A DNA stretch of 64,000 bases. Source: DASYML01 sp036399835 (GTDB taxonomy: Bacteria > Acidobacteriota > Blastocatellia > Pyrinomonadales > Pyrinomonadaceae). The stretch lies in assembly GCA_036399835.1 (NCBI GenBank), contig DASWMI010000168.1:1-64000 (forward strand), given 5' to 3'. Made by a program: the position numbers and the translations under genes. This document shows, one piece after another, positions 33,221 to 42,451 of the stretch; the first letter of the stretch is position 1; each line of letters opens with the position of its first letter. The notes beneath the pieces were generated by a model, which searched no databases, was not told where the DNA came from, and worked only from the letters and a program-made list of their open reading frames with translations.

Positions 33221-35302
33221 CTAATTTCTTCTCGCGGCTGTCGGCTGCGTCAGTCCTCCTGTCTTGAGGTGAGCGTCAAACCAGCCGATAACCGTCTTGT
33301 ACCATAGCTCGGAGTTCTGCGGTTTGAGTATCCAGTGGCCTTCGTCCGGGAAGTAGAGCAGCTTCGAGTCAACGCCCATGCGTTGCAGAGCCGTGAAGAG
33401 CTGCAAGCCCTCGCCGATGGGGACGCGGTAATCAAGCTCGCCGTGCGTGACGAGCATCGGCGTTCTGAAATTCTTGACGAACATGTGCGGCGACCACTTG
33501 GTGTACATCTCCGGGTTGGTCCAGGGCGCGCCCTTGAATTCCCATTCCGGGAACCACAGCTCTTCTGTCGCGCCGTACATGCTGGTCAGGTTATAAACTC
33601 CGGCGTGCGAGACGAGAGCCTTAAACTGGAAACGCTTGTCGTTATTGTGGCCCTCTATCCAGTTGACCATGTAGCCGCCGTAAGAGCCGCCCGCAGCGCC
33701 CAGGTTATTCTTGTCAACATAGCCGAGCGAGATGACCTGTGCCACTCCGTTCATGATGTCCGTGACGACCTTGCCGCCCCAGTCGCCTGAGATTTCGTCT
33801 ACGAACTGTTGGCCGTAACCGGTCGAGCCGCGCGGGTTCGGCATAAAGACCACGTAGCCCGCCGCCGCGAAGACCTGCGGATTCCAGCGATAGCTCCAGG
33901 CATCGTTCCATGCGCCCTGCGGCCCGCCGTGTATCAGCACAATCATGGGCCACTTTCTGTTCGGCGTGAAATCGGGCGGCCTGGTGATAAAGCCGCTGAC
34001 CTTCGTGCCGCCGCCGCCGGTCCAGGTAATCTCTTCGAGAGGCCGCAGGTTAAAAGGGTCTATAAAAGAGTCGTTGGTCCTGGTGACTTGAGTCGCGCCG
34101 CTGCCGTCAGCGCTCGCACGGAAGATTTCAGTCGGGCGATTTCCGGTGCTCCGCGAGAAGACCAGCGTCTTCCCGTCCTTAGAGAGATGCACGTCGTCGT
34201 TAAAGCCTTCGCCGATTAGCTTGGTAGCCGCGCCGCCTGCGACCGGGATGGAATAGATGTATTGATGGCCGCGCTCTGCGACGGCGAAGTAGATACGCTG
34301 GCTATCGGGTGAAAACTCGAAGCCCTCAGCCGAAGCGTTCAGCTGGTCTGTCAGCGAGCGCGATTGGTTAGCTTGCCTGTCATAAAGCATGAGCCGCCAG
34401 CGGTCGCTCTCAAAGCCAGCCTTAAGCTGCGAGCGATAGGCTATGTAACGCCCGTCCGGCGAATAGAGCGGCGAGGCATCTGCGCCCTGGTTGCTGCCCG
34501 TCAAGCGTCGCGGCTCGCCTCCGCTGGTGGAGACGACGAAGATGTCGCTGTTGGTCGAGAGTGCTTCGACGCGGTCAGTGTTGCGCACAAAGGCCAGCTC
34601 TCTAGCATCGGGCGAGAAGGCATAATCTGTCGGACCGCCCAGACTAAAGGGCGGCGCATCGTAATCGCCGGGCGTCAGGTCGCGCGCCGCGCCTCCGTTT
34701 GCCGAGACGACGAAAACATGCGTGCGCTTGCCTTCCTTAAAAGCGTTCCAGTGGCGAAAGAGCAGGCGCGTCGTCGTCTTCGCCTTGACCTTGCTCTCCT
34801 CCGCCTGCTGCTCGCGCCTGCGATTACACTCTTCGTCCGCGCACTCCGGATAAATGTCCGAGGTGAACGCGAGCCAGTTGCCATCCGCCGACCAGACTGG
34901 ACCATCCGCGCCCGTAGGGATATTCGTGATCTTCTTCAACTCATTGGTCGCCAGGTCAATGGTCCAGATTTGGGGCGAGCCTTCGCGCGCAGAGATAAAG
35001 GCTATGCGCTTGCCGTCAGGCGACCAGCGCGGCGAAGTCGAAGACCTCTCTCCTGTGGTCAACTGCCTGGGCGAGCCGCCCTCTACGGGGATGAGGAAGA
35101 TGTGCGTCAGGGTTCGATTGGCCGCCTTGTCAACATAGCCGACCTGGTAGGCTATGTTGCGTCCGTCGGGCGAAATCTGCGGGTCTCCGACCCTACGCAC
35201 TTTTAGCAGTTCTTCGATGTTAAGCGGGCCAGCCGCCTGCTGCGCCTGCGTAGACACCAGGGCAAGCAAGACGATAGCCACAGAAATGACCAAGCGCTTC
35301 AT
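33221..35302 (-). CDS. S9 family prolyl oligopeptidase-like peptidase
   Basis: This 693-residue exported peptidase has a signal peptide (residues 1-20), an N-terminal beta-propeller with TolB-like SPDG repeats, and a C-terminal alpha/beta hydrolase domain (about 430-690). The catalytic triad is visible: Ser540 in GGSYGGYM, Asp624 in HGELDYRVP and His656 in DEGHW. Such enzymes are dipeptidyl or acylaminoacyl peptidases that cut small peptides in the periplasm or outside. The gene stands alone between two terminators. Confidence 0.94.
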   Translation of the reverse strand: MKRLVISVAIVLLALVSTQAQQAAGPLNIEELLKVRRVGDPQISPDGRNIAYQVGYVDKAANRTLTHIFLIPVEGGSPRQLTTGERSSTSPRWSPDGKRIAFISAREGSPQIWTIDLATNELKKITNIPTGADGPVWSADGNWLAFTSDIYPECADEECNRRREQQAEESKVKAKTTTRLLFRHWNAFKEGKRTHVFVVSANGGAARDLTPGDYDAPPFSLGGPTDYAFSPDARELAFVRNTDRVEALSTNSDIFVVSTSGGEPRRLTGSNQGADASPLYSPDGRYIAYRSQLKAGFESDRWRLMLYDRQANQSRSLTDQLNASAEGFEFSPDSQRIYFAVAERGHQYIYSIPVAGGAATKLIGEGFNDDVHLSKDGKTLVFSRSTGNRPTEIFRASADGSGATQVTRTNDSFIDPFNLRPLEEITWTGGGGTKVSGFITRPPDFTPNRKWPMIVLIHGGPQGAWNDAWSYRWNPQVFAAAGYVVFMPNPRGSTGYGQQFVDEISGDWGGKVVTDIMNGVAQVISLGYVDKNNLGAAGGSYGGYMVNWIEGHNNDKRFQFKALVSHAGVYNLTSMYGATEELWFPEWEFKGAPWTNPEMYTKWSPHMFVKNFRTPMLVTHGELDYRVPIGEGLQLFTALQRMGVDSKLLYFPDEGHWILKPQNSELWYKTVIGWFDAHLKTGGLTQPTAARRN

Positions 35303-35466
35303 AAGTACCTCTCAAGATTTTTCGGCATGTGTGGGAAAGCGACCGTATTATGACACCTGACGGGCTTCACCTGCAAAAGAGCTTTCCAATATCATCTCGG
35401 CCATGACTCAAACTTTTAGCCGCCGCGCGCCGCAGAGATAGATAACAAAGATAGCGTGCAACATCG

Positions 35467-36393
35467 TTAGCGAATCTCTGAAGAAGAAGGAATCCAGATG
35501 CCCGTCTCGCCCGCGCTCGAAATTTTTGGTCCATCTCCGAGCAGCGAGCGGAGGAAGACATACATGGCCCAGCATTCGACGGCGAAGGGGGGGAAGCCCA
35601 GAAAGCCCAGGACAGGCATCTCGAAGAGCTTGACCTGGCCCAGATAGGGAACTGTGTAGGTCCATTTCGAGATGGCCCAGTAGTTCCAGAATTCCCAGAG
35701 TAGACCGCACACGAAGCCGCTCAAGAGGAGCGCCGCCGGTCTGCGCAAGTGGCCGCGCGCCAGGTCGCCCGTAATCGAAGGCCAGCCGCGCAGCGCATTA
35801 AAGGGGTCGAGCAGAAAGATAAAAGACAACCAGACCAGCGGCACGAGCCAACCTGAGATGACAACCAGCGGAAGCAGAGCCATCACGATGCCTAAAACAA
35901 TCAGCGCATAGAGCAGAGGCTTTGAAAGCTTGAGCGGGCGTATCTGCTTGACCTTGCCAGAGAGCAGGCGGTCGAAAGCTTCGGCTGTCAGAAAGAGCGC
36001 GGGAAAGATAGTCGCAAAGGCCCAGTCGTAGCCTACGCGGCGCAGGTAAGGGTTCGGCTCAAGATTATGGTAGTGCCACCACAGCTCCATCTCCGAGCGC
36101 CAGAATCTGGGCACGTTGTAAAACTCGAAAAGCCACCAGCAAGCGATTGAGATAACCGAGATGACAAGCAGCTCAAGGCGGTCTGTCATCAATAATGAGC
36201 GTGCCTTGAGCTTGTAGACGAGCGCGTCTATAAAGAGCAGGTATCCGGTCCAGACGATGGGCGTGAACCAGTGTCCGACGAGATGGTTGCCGGAAAACAG
36301 CAGGGCTTCGGCAGCGAAGATGATCGCCAGCCCCAGATAGCCGTAGGCGGGAAACCTGCTCTGCGTGCGCAGCTTGTTGCTTCCTGCGGTCAT
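35467..36393 (-). CDS. Polytopic membrane protein of unknown function
   Basis: This 308-residue protein has about eight transmembrane helices, rich in Trp and Phe. Motifs include SIACWWLFEFYNVPRFWRSE (about residues 84-103), a near-duplicate GLLWEFWNYWAISKWTYTVP (about 236-255) and LFEMPVLGFLGFPPFAVECWAMY. The repeated W-[LE]-F-[EW]-F/W-Y-N units suggest an internal duplication. The family is common but unnamed to me. Its ATG overlaps the stop of the LysR gene by four bases, so the two are co-translated. Confidence 0.75.
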   Translation of the reverse strand: MTAGSNKLRTQSRFPAYGYLGLAIIFAAEALLFSGNHLVGHWFTPIVWTGYLLFIDALVYKLKARSLLMTDRLELLVISVISIACWWLFEFYNVPRFWRSEMELWWHYHNLEPNPYLRRVGYDWAFATIFPALFLTAEAFDRLLSGKVKQIRPLKLSKPLLYALIVLGIVMALLPLVVISGWLVPLVWLSFIFLLDPFNALRGWPSITGDLARGHLRRPAALLLSGFVCGLLWEFWNYWAISKWTYTVPYLGQVKLFEMPVLGFLGFPPFAVECWAMYVFLRSLLGDGPKISSAGETGIWIPSSSEIR

Positions 36394-37337
36394 TGATTCG
36401 AGTCTGCTATCTCTGCAAACGCTTCCGCCTGGCCTGCGGCCATCCTTTGCAGCCTCTCCCTGTTGTGGATGATGAAGTTCAGAAAGGCTCGTGTCGGCGA
36501 TGGCTGGAAGCGGCCCAGGCTAATCATCGCGACCGAGCGGCGAAGGCTGTGGTCCTTGATGCGAAGCTGCGCCAGCCGACCCTCGGCCACCTCCTCGCGT
36601 ATGGCCCAAGAGGGAAGCAGGGAGATGCCCTGCCCGTGCTGGACCATCAGCTTGATAAAGTAAGTGTCGTTTGATTCAAGCCCGAGCGGTGGGCGTATGT
36701 CAACGCGCTTGAAAAACTCGTCGGTCGCGCGGCGGATGGATGCGCCTCGCTCGTAGAGTATAAAGCGCTCGCGCTCAATCTGCTCGGCGGTCGTCTCGTG
36801 CTCCTGGGCCAGAGGATGCTGCTGGCCGACGACTATGACCAGCTCATCCTCGAAGAGTTCCGTGATGTGCAGCGCCGGCGAATAGAGCGGCATGGAGGCG
36901 AACCCGACATCGGCAGCGCCGTTGAGGATATCCATGATGGTCTGCTCCGTGCTGGCAGTGGTCCGAAAGGAAAGGTCTATCCCTGGATGCGTGCGCATGA
37001 AGGATTCAAAGAGGGTCGCAAAGAGATAGACGAAGGCCTGTGTCGCGGCAGCCGCGCGGACGCGTCCGACGGGCGAATGCTCACGGCCAGAGACATGCTC
37101 GCGCATGGCCTCCGCATCATCCAGTATGCGCACGGCATATTCGAGCGCGATCTTTCCCGCCTGCGAGATTTTGACGCCGCCCCTGGCCCGTATAAAAAGC
37201 GGCTCGCCAAGCTCAGATTCGAGCGCCTTGATCTGGTGACTGATTGCGGATTGAGTCAGGTTCAAGCGTTCCGCCGCCCGCGTGAAGTTCAGCGTCTCGG
37301 CCACGACGCGAAAGGTGCGCAACTGCCATAACTCCAT
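36390..37337 (-). CDS. LysR family transcriptional regulator
   Basis: This 315-residue regulator has the LysR helix-turn-helix at residues 1-60 (FRVVAETLNFTRAAERLNLTQSAISHQIKALE, split here) and a substrate-binding-like effector domain at residues 90-300. LysR proteins usually control a divergent gene and themselves. The divergent gene here is the small protein at 37524. The effector is unknown, and a -ATGA- overlap ties it to the membrane protein downstream. Confidence 0.93.
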   Translation of the reverse strand: MELWQLRTFRVVAETLNFTRAAERLNLTQSAISHQIKALESELGEPLFIRARGGVKISQAGKIALEYAVRILDDAEAMREHVSGREHSPVGRVRAAAATQAFVYLFATLFESFMRTHPGIDLSFRTTASTEQTIMDILNGAADVGFASMPLYSPALHITELFEDELVIVVGQQHPLAQEHETTAEQIERERFILYERGASIRRATDEFFKRVDIRPPLGLESNDTYFIKLMVQHGQGISLLPSWAIREEVAEGRLAQLRIKDHSLRRSVAMISLGRFQPSPTRAFLNFIIHNRERLQRMAAGQAEAFAEIADSNQ

Positions 37338-37523
37338 CTGGTAGCCTTCCGTTGTTCAAGAAACATGAGCCTTTTTAATGGACCGGATTATAACAATGAG
37401 TTGGCCCGCGAGACAGCCCCGAGGATGGGATTGACATCGGAATAGCAGAAATAAAAAGAATCTAAGAAGAAATCAGCGGGCGCTCCGGCGATTGGACCAG
37501 AGAGCAGAGACAAGGAGTTTTTT

Positions 37524-37832
37524 ATGCCGATTCCCTTCAAGTTAGATTACGTTATAGAAAGGACGCTCGCAGAGCAGCCGACCAGAGAGCAGCGCACATT
37601 GAAGACACTGGCCGGAGCGCGCATCAGTGCGAGCGAGGCGCGCGTCATCTGGCCGCGTCTACAGGAACACAAATGGTATTTGAGCGAGCGTCTGGGCCGC
37701 GATGTCGGTCTGCGTGTGGCAGCCGTAGATTACTTTGAGAACATACACGCGCCGCTCGTCGCTCATTCACAAAAGCGTGCCCTCAGTCAAAAACTGCACG
37801 CGTTGTTGAAGCCTTTAACTCTGGCGGCTTAG
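37524..37832 (+). CDS. Small conserved protein (DUF4032-like)
   Basis: This 102-residue protein has KLDYVIERTLAEQPTREQRTLKTLAGARISASEARVIWPRLQEHKWYLSE (split over residues 6-55) followed by RLGRDVGLRVAAVDYFENI. The HKWYLSE-LGRDVG-AAVDYFEN pattern is one I recall from a family that also appears in DUF4032 proteins. The assignment is tentative. A ribosome-binding site (AAGGAG) lies upstream of the ATG. It is divergent from the LysR gene and may be its target. Confidence 0.6.
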   Translation: MPIPFKLDYVIERTLAEQPTREQRTLKTLAGARISASEARVIWPRLQEHKWYLSERLGRDVGLRVAAVDYFENIHAPLVAHSQKRALSQKLHALLKPLTLAA

Positions 37833-37904
37833 ATTTCATTGAGACCAAACGGAATTGAGCAAGGGCCATGTCAACCAGTCATGGCCTTTGCTTCTTTTGG
37901 ATTC

Positions 37905-39731
37905 TCATTGCGGCTTTGGCGAAGGCGACGGCGCGGCCTGCGTGAAGATGATGGGCTGTGTGGAGACAATACCTTTGCCTTCTTCGACGATGATGGATTG
38001 GTTGGGCATGACATTGGGAATATTGTCCACCTGCCCGCTGGGCCAGACGATTTCCAGGCTGGCGGGTTTGCCTTCCGCCCTGCCAAGCCCGAAGACAAGC
38101 GGCAATTCGCTCTGCGAACAATAGCTCGACCCGCTTCTCACCAGGTTCATCAATCTCAAGCCGCTGCCCGCTTTGATAGTCACCTTCGCGCCGATGCCGT
38201 CGCGGTTCGATTTCGTTCCGACGAGGCGCAGACGCACGAGGTCGTTCTGGTTGCCGTTATCATTACGCAGCAGACGCGCTGGTCCATTGTTGGCCGTCAG
38301 CAGCAGGTCTAGGTCGCCGTCATTATCGAAATCCGCGTAGGCCGCGCCGCGCCCGACGATGGCGCGTTGGAGCGCACGGCCCAAACGCTGGCTCGTCTCT
38401 TCAAACTTGCGCTTGCCGCGGTTGCGAAAGAGATGCGGCGGCTGCGCGTACTTGACGTTGGGCTGGATGATGCTGATGTCGTCTGAGACGTGGCCGTTGG
38501 CGGCGAAGATGTCCAGCAGGCCGTCCAGGTCGTAATCAAAGAAGAAGCAGGCGAAGGTCAGAGACTGCGCGCTCATCTTGCCGATGCCGGACGTGGGCGC
38601 TTCATCCTCGAAGAGACCGTTGCCATCGTTGCGATAGAGCGCCATACTCTCGTTTGTGAAGTTGCCGATAATCAGCCCCTGCCGTCCGGAGCCATCGTAG
38701 TCGCCCGCGTCCACGCCCATCCCCGCGCGCGCCGTGCCAGCTTCGCTGTAGGCCACGCCCGCCGGAATAGCCTCGTCCGTAAAGGTCCCGTTGCCGTTAT
38801 TTTTGTAGAGCTTGTTCGGCTCCGTGTCGCAGGCGACGAAGAGGTCCGGCCAGCCGTCCGCGTTGTAGTCGAGCATGGCGACGCCGAGCGCCTTGCCCGT
38901 GGGGGCACTAACTCCTGCGCGCTGCGTGACGTTCTCAAACGTCCCGTTGCCGCGATTGTGAAAGAGGCTGGAGCTTTGGCCCTTGTAGGATTGCGGCGTG
39001 CAGTAAGATTTATTCTTCCCGTCGAGCGAGCAGAATTGGTCCTTTTCTGTGGACCAGTCAACATAGTGGCAGACGAAGAGGTCCAATTTGCCGTCCCTGT
39101 CATAGTCGAACCAGATGGCGCTGGTCGAAAAGCCCGTATCGGCGACGCCAGCCTTTCCAGTCACGTCCGCGAACTTGCCGCCGCCGAGGTTGAGAAAGAG
39201 GCGATTCTGGCCGACCGTAGTGATGTAGATGTCGTCCAGCCCGTCGTTGTTGTAGTCGCCAACAGCCGCGCCCATCCCGTACATCTCCAGCGCCAGCCCC
39301 GCCTCGCGCGTGGCATCCTTAAACGTGCCGTCCCTGTTGTTGCGATAGAGCGCGGAGAAGGACCTGTTGGTTTTATGTTCGGGCCAGTCCATAGAGTTGA
39401 CGAGCAGGATGTCCTGCCAGCCGTCGTTGTCATAATCAATAAAGGCACAGCCCGCGCCGAGAGTTTCGGGCAGATACTTTTTCCCGAAAGCTCCGCTGTT
39501 ATGCTTGAAGCGCAGGCCGGCCTGCGCCGTCACGTCCGTAAACTCGATTGGACCAGAAGGGCGCGCTTGGTCTACGGGAGTCGGCGAGGGTGAAGCCTGA
39601 GCCTGAGCGCCGGGTTGCTGGCCCGCAGCGGCGGGCTGGCCCTCTGCATTCTGCGTCGTTGTATTCTTGCAGCCGGAGAATAAGAACGCGATGAGCAGAA
39701 ATAGAGAGATGTTAATCAGGACTTTGTGCAT
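37905..39731 (-). CDS. CRTAC1-type lipoprotein (FG-GAP/VCBS propeller plus ASPIC/UnbV)
   Basis: This 608-residue lipoprotein begins with HKVLINISLFLLIAFLFSGC, whose LFSGC is a lipobox. A seven-bladed FG-GAP propeller fills residues 50-480, with repeats such as FIDYDNDGWQDILLVN and VGDYNNDGLDDIYITT that bind calcium. The C-terminal ASPIC/UnbV module (about 500-600) has GIGAKVTIKAGSGLRLMNLV and LGRAEGKPASLEIVWPSGQ. It probably sits on the outer membrane as an adhesion or binding protein. I chose the ATG at 39731 because of the lipobox. The ATG at 39788, which overlaps the upstream stop, is an alternative. It is the last gene of the operon. Confidence 0.9.
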   Translation of the reverse strand: MHKVLINISLFLLIAFLFSGCKNTTTQNAEGQPAAAGQQPGAQAQASPSPTPVDQARPSGPIEFTDVTAQAGLRFKHNSGAFGKKYLPETLGAGCAFIDYDNDGWQDILLVNSMDWPEHKTNRSFSALYRNNRDGTFKDATREAGLALEMYGMGAAVGDYNNDGLDDIYITTVGQNRLFLNLGGGKFADVTGKAGVADTGFSTSAIWFDYDRDGKLDLFVCHYVDWSTEKDQFCSLDGKNKSYCTPQSYKGQSSSLFHNRGNGTFENVTQRAGVSAPTGKALGVAMLDYNADGWPDLFVACDTEPNKLYKNNGNGTFTDEAIPAGVAYSEAGTARAGMGVDAGDYDGSGRQGLIIGNFTNESMALYRNDGNGLFEDEAPTSGIGKMSAQSLTFACFFFDYDLDGLLDIFAANGHVSDDISIIQPNVKYAQPPHLFRNRGKRKFEETSQRLGRALQRAIVGRGAAYADFDNDGDLDLLLTANNGPARLLRNDNGNQNDLVRLRLVGTKSNRDGIGAKVTIKAGSGLRLMNLVRSGSSYCSQSELPLVFGLGRAEGKPASLEIVWPSGQVDNIPNVMPNQSIIVEEGKGIVSTQPIIFTQAAPSPSPKPQ

Positions 39732-39784
39732 CTTGCTTACCTGGTAATGGGAAGAAAGCGGTGGGCAGAGTGAAATTCTTGACA

Positions 39785-40648
39785 TCAAGCATTAATCGCA
39801 GCCGCGTTTGCCTTTCTTGAAGTCAGCCAGATTTCAACCAGATTGGCCGTTGGTCCAACCAGGAAGAGCGCGTAATAGGGCGCATGCACAATCTGGAATA
39901 GTCTCAAGACCATCTCGACCAGCGCAATCGTAAAGGCCACAGCGCACTGGCCCAGTCTTGAATGTACGGTCGTCTTCGGGTCTGTAATCATAAAGAAGAC
40001 GAAGAGCTGGTACATTGGACCAGTGATGGGCGCAAGCTCCGCCAGGAAGGGATCGCCCGTCGCCAGGCTTCTGATGAAAGTAAAGAAGAGAAACGAGACG
40101 ACATAGGTGGCCGTGATGTGCAGGCGTTTGAAGCGCCAGACGATGAGCGAGCCTGTTATCCAGATGACGAGCATCGGCCAGAGATAGTTGCCCCACTGGA
40201 CGCTCAGGCTGGCGACGTATTCGTAGGCCAGAAAGAGCATCGCGCAGATGCCGAAGTTGGACGGATTCCAGATGTGGCGATGGCGAACGCGCAGGACATA
40301 CTTGGAGGTAATCGAGATCATGCTGCACAGCGCATAGGGCCAGAAGGCGGGCGAGCGAACCAGTATGCCGACGCTGATACCTGTGATGTAGGCGCTCGCC
40401 AGATGCGGCCACTTGCCCACGAAGATGCGGCCCAGGATAAGCTCTGTCAGGAGGCTCATGATGATGGCGAGCGCGGTCTTGCGATAGCTCTCCAGCATCC
40501 CGAATGAGAAGTGGCCCACCAGCAGGATGCAGGTGATAAAGATGGGCGCGATGAAACGATTGTCAAAGTGAAACCCACGTTTCGGTCCGCGCTCGGATTC
40601 TTTATCTGCGAGCGAGGGCGCACTGGCGGCGCTTAGCTCCGGGTTCAT
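39785..40648 (-). CDS. RnfD/NqrB-like membrane protein
   Basis: This 287-residue protein has about eight to nine transmembrane helices. The IWNPSNFGICAMLFLAYEYVAS and LFVFFMITDPKTTVHSRLGQ segments match the NqrB/RnfD family, which forms the core of sodium- or proton-pumping redox complexes. The S/T-G-A-T type motif that carries covalent FMN in RnfD/NqrB is not seen, so flavin attachment is doubtful. No other Rnf or Nqr subunits are nearby. It is nested in an operon of CRTAC1-type proteins, with ATGA overlaps on one or both sides. A different function is therefore likely. Confidence 0.8.
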   Translation of the reverse strand: MNPELSAASAPSLADKESERGPKRGFHFDNRFIAPIFITCILLVGHFSFGMLESYRKTALAIIMSLLTELILGRIFVGKWPHLASAYITGISVGILVRSPAFWPYALCSMISITSKYVLRVRHRHIWNPSNFGICAMLFLAYEYVASLSVQWGNYLWPMLVIWITGSLIVWRFKRLHITATYVVSFLFFTFIRSLATGDPFLAELAPITGPMYQLFVFFMITDPKTTVHSRLGQCAVAFTIALVEMVLRLFQIVHAPYYALFLVGPTANLVEIWLTSRKANAAAINA

Positions 40649-42444
40649 ACTGGCTCCTTGACTTTTAACAACTGCCCCGCAGAGGGGCGTTCGAGAATCT
40701 GCATTTTACCAGAGGGCCAGCGAATCTCGGCCTTCTCGATGAGAGCATTTCTGCCGAGGCCGAAATGCAGGCGACGCTGGTTCTGCGCGCAGAAGCCTGA
40801 GCCGCCGGAGACTTCCTGGACCTGCCGCTGACCGTTCCAGTAGAGCGTGACCTGCGCGCCGATGGCGCTGCGGTTGCTCGCGGTCCCTTCAAGCTCAAAC
40901 TCGATCCAGTTGTTCTCGGTCGCCACCTCGTTTCTGTAAAAGAGCAGAGGCCCGCGCTGGTTGGCGACGACGACATCCAGGACGCCGCGATTGCCGAAGT
41001 CTGCGAGCGCGACGGAGCGTCCGTCGAAGGTATCTGTCGCGCCGACGGCCTGTGCCACGTTGATAAAACGGCCCGCGCCGTCATTTATCCAGACACGTTT
41101 CTGCTGGTAGCCCGAAAGGCTGCGGCCATCCATCGCGGGCCAGTTGGCCGCGTCGGCGATGATGTTTGAGTTGCCCCCGGCGATCTTGGAAAAGTCGTAC
41201 CAGTAATCCGTGCCCTTCTGGCCTGAGACATAGCCGTTAGTCAGATAGAGGTCCAGTTGGCCGTCGTTATTGAGATCGCCAAACTGCGCGCCAAAGCTCC
41301 AACCGCCAAGCTCCAATCCCATGTCGCGCGCCAGGTTCTCATACTGAAGAGCGTCGCCGCTTGTGCCCTCCTTCGGAATCCAGAGGTTGTTGCCTTGAAT
41401 CAAGACGCCCTCTTCCGAGATGTTCGTCACGTAGATGGCATAACGGCCCTGGTTCAAGATGTCGCCGAAGGCCACGTTCATCCCGCTCTTTGGAGCAAAG
41501 CCGACGCCGGTCTTTTCGCCCGCGCTCAGGAAACGCTTGCCGCCGTCGTTAAAGAAAAGCTCTGCGATGCCGTAGTCGTTGGCGATGAAGAGGTCCGGGT
41601 AGCCCGTCCCGCGCAGGTCTGCGGCGGCGGCGGCCAGCGCCCAGCGGCGACTCTCTATGCCAAGCTCCGCGCTTTTTTCCTCAAACTTTCCCTGGCCCAG
41701 ATTATGAAAGAGATACTTGCGCCCGCCGTTCTGCGCATACTCGAAACTCTCAGGCATCATCTTCGTCGTCGTCAGATGCCAGAGGTCAACCGTTTCAGGA
41801 TAGTAGCCGCCGAGAAAGAGGTCCAGTTTGCCGTCGCGGTCATAGTCGAACCAGATGGCAGTGTTGGCATTGACCCAGGATGGAAGGCCAGCCTCTTCCG
41901 TCACACGCCTGAAGACATGCCCGCCTTCATTATGAAAAAGCTCGGGCCTGCCCCACTTGTAGAGGAAGAGGTCTTCAAAGCCGTCGTTGTCGTAATCGCC
42001 CCAGACCGCGCCCATCGAAACGCCCGTCCCCTCTTGATTGACATCCGCCAGCCCCAGCTCTTCGGCCACGTCTTTGAACGTGCCGTTCTGCTGGTTGCGG
42101 TAGAGACGGTTGCGGCTGCCTTCGCCGCTGTTGGTCGTGTAGATGTCCTGCCAGCCGTCGCGGTCAAAGTCTACGACCGAGACAGCCGCGCCCATGGAGG
42201 CGACCTGCGGCATGATGTGGTCCAGCTTGTGGTCCAGCACGGGAGCCTGATGAACAAAATCAATGCCTGCGGCTTTGGCCGACTCTTCGAGTCGAAACCC
42301 GTAGCGCGCCATCACAGTCTGCCTGTCACGGACTTGCCCCGTAGACTCGCTGCGCCAGGCGTTCCAGCGCCTGACGAGGAGCGGCGTCGCAAGCAGTGAG
42401 AGGAAAAAGATGATGAGCAGGACTCTTAAAAAACGACTACGCAT
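40645..42444 (-). CDS. CRTAC1-type protein (FG-GAP/VCBS plus ASPIC/UnbV)
   Basis: This 599-residue protein starts with an uncleaved or cleaved signal helix (residues 5-25). FG-GAP repeats at residues 55-460 include VVDFDRDGWQDIYTTNSG, WGDYDNDGFEDLFLYKWG and FGDLNNDGQLDLYLTNG. The ASPIC/UnbV end has SAIGAQVTLYWNGQRQVQEV and LGRNALIEKAEIRWPSGK. It lacks a lipobox, so the anchor differs from its neighbours. It follows the large TPR protein gene by only seven bases and overlaps the RnfD-like gene by four, which shows operon transcription. Confidence 0.9.
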   Translation of the reverse strand: MRSRFLRVLLIIFFLSLLATPLLVRRWNAWRSESTGQVRDRQTVMARYGFRLEESAKAAGIDFVHQAPVLDHKLDHIMPQVASMGAAVSVVDFDRDGWQDIYTTNSGEGSRNRLYRNQQNGTFKDVAEELGLADVNQEGTGVSMGAVWGDYDNDGFEDLFLYKWGRPELFHNEGGHVFRRVTEEAGLPSWVNANTAIWFDYDRDGKLDLFLGGYYPETVDLWHLTTTKMMPESFEYAQNGGRKYLFHNLGQGKFEEKSAELGIESRRWALAAAAADLRGTGYPDLFIANDYGIAELFFNDGGKRFLSAGEKTGVGFAPKSGMNVAFGDILNQGRYAIYVTNISEEGVLIQGNNLWIPKEGTSGDALQYENLARDMGLELGGWSFGAQFGDLNNDGQLDLYLTNGYVSGQKGTDYWYDFSKIAGGNSNIIADAANWPAMDGRSLSGYQQKRVWINDGAGRFINVAQAVGATDTFDGRSVALADFGNRGVLDVVVANQRGPLLFYRNEVATENNWIEFELEGTASNRSAIGAQVTLYWNGQRQVQEVSGGSGFCAQNQRRLHFGLGRNALIEKAEIRWPSGKMQILERPSAGQLLKVKEPV

Positions 42445-42451
42445 TCAAGCT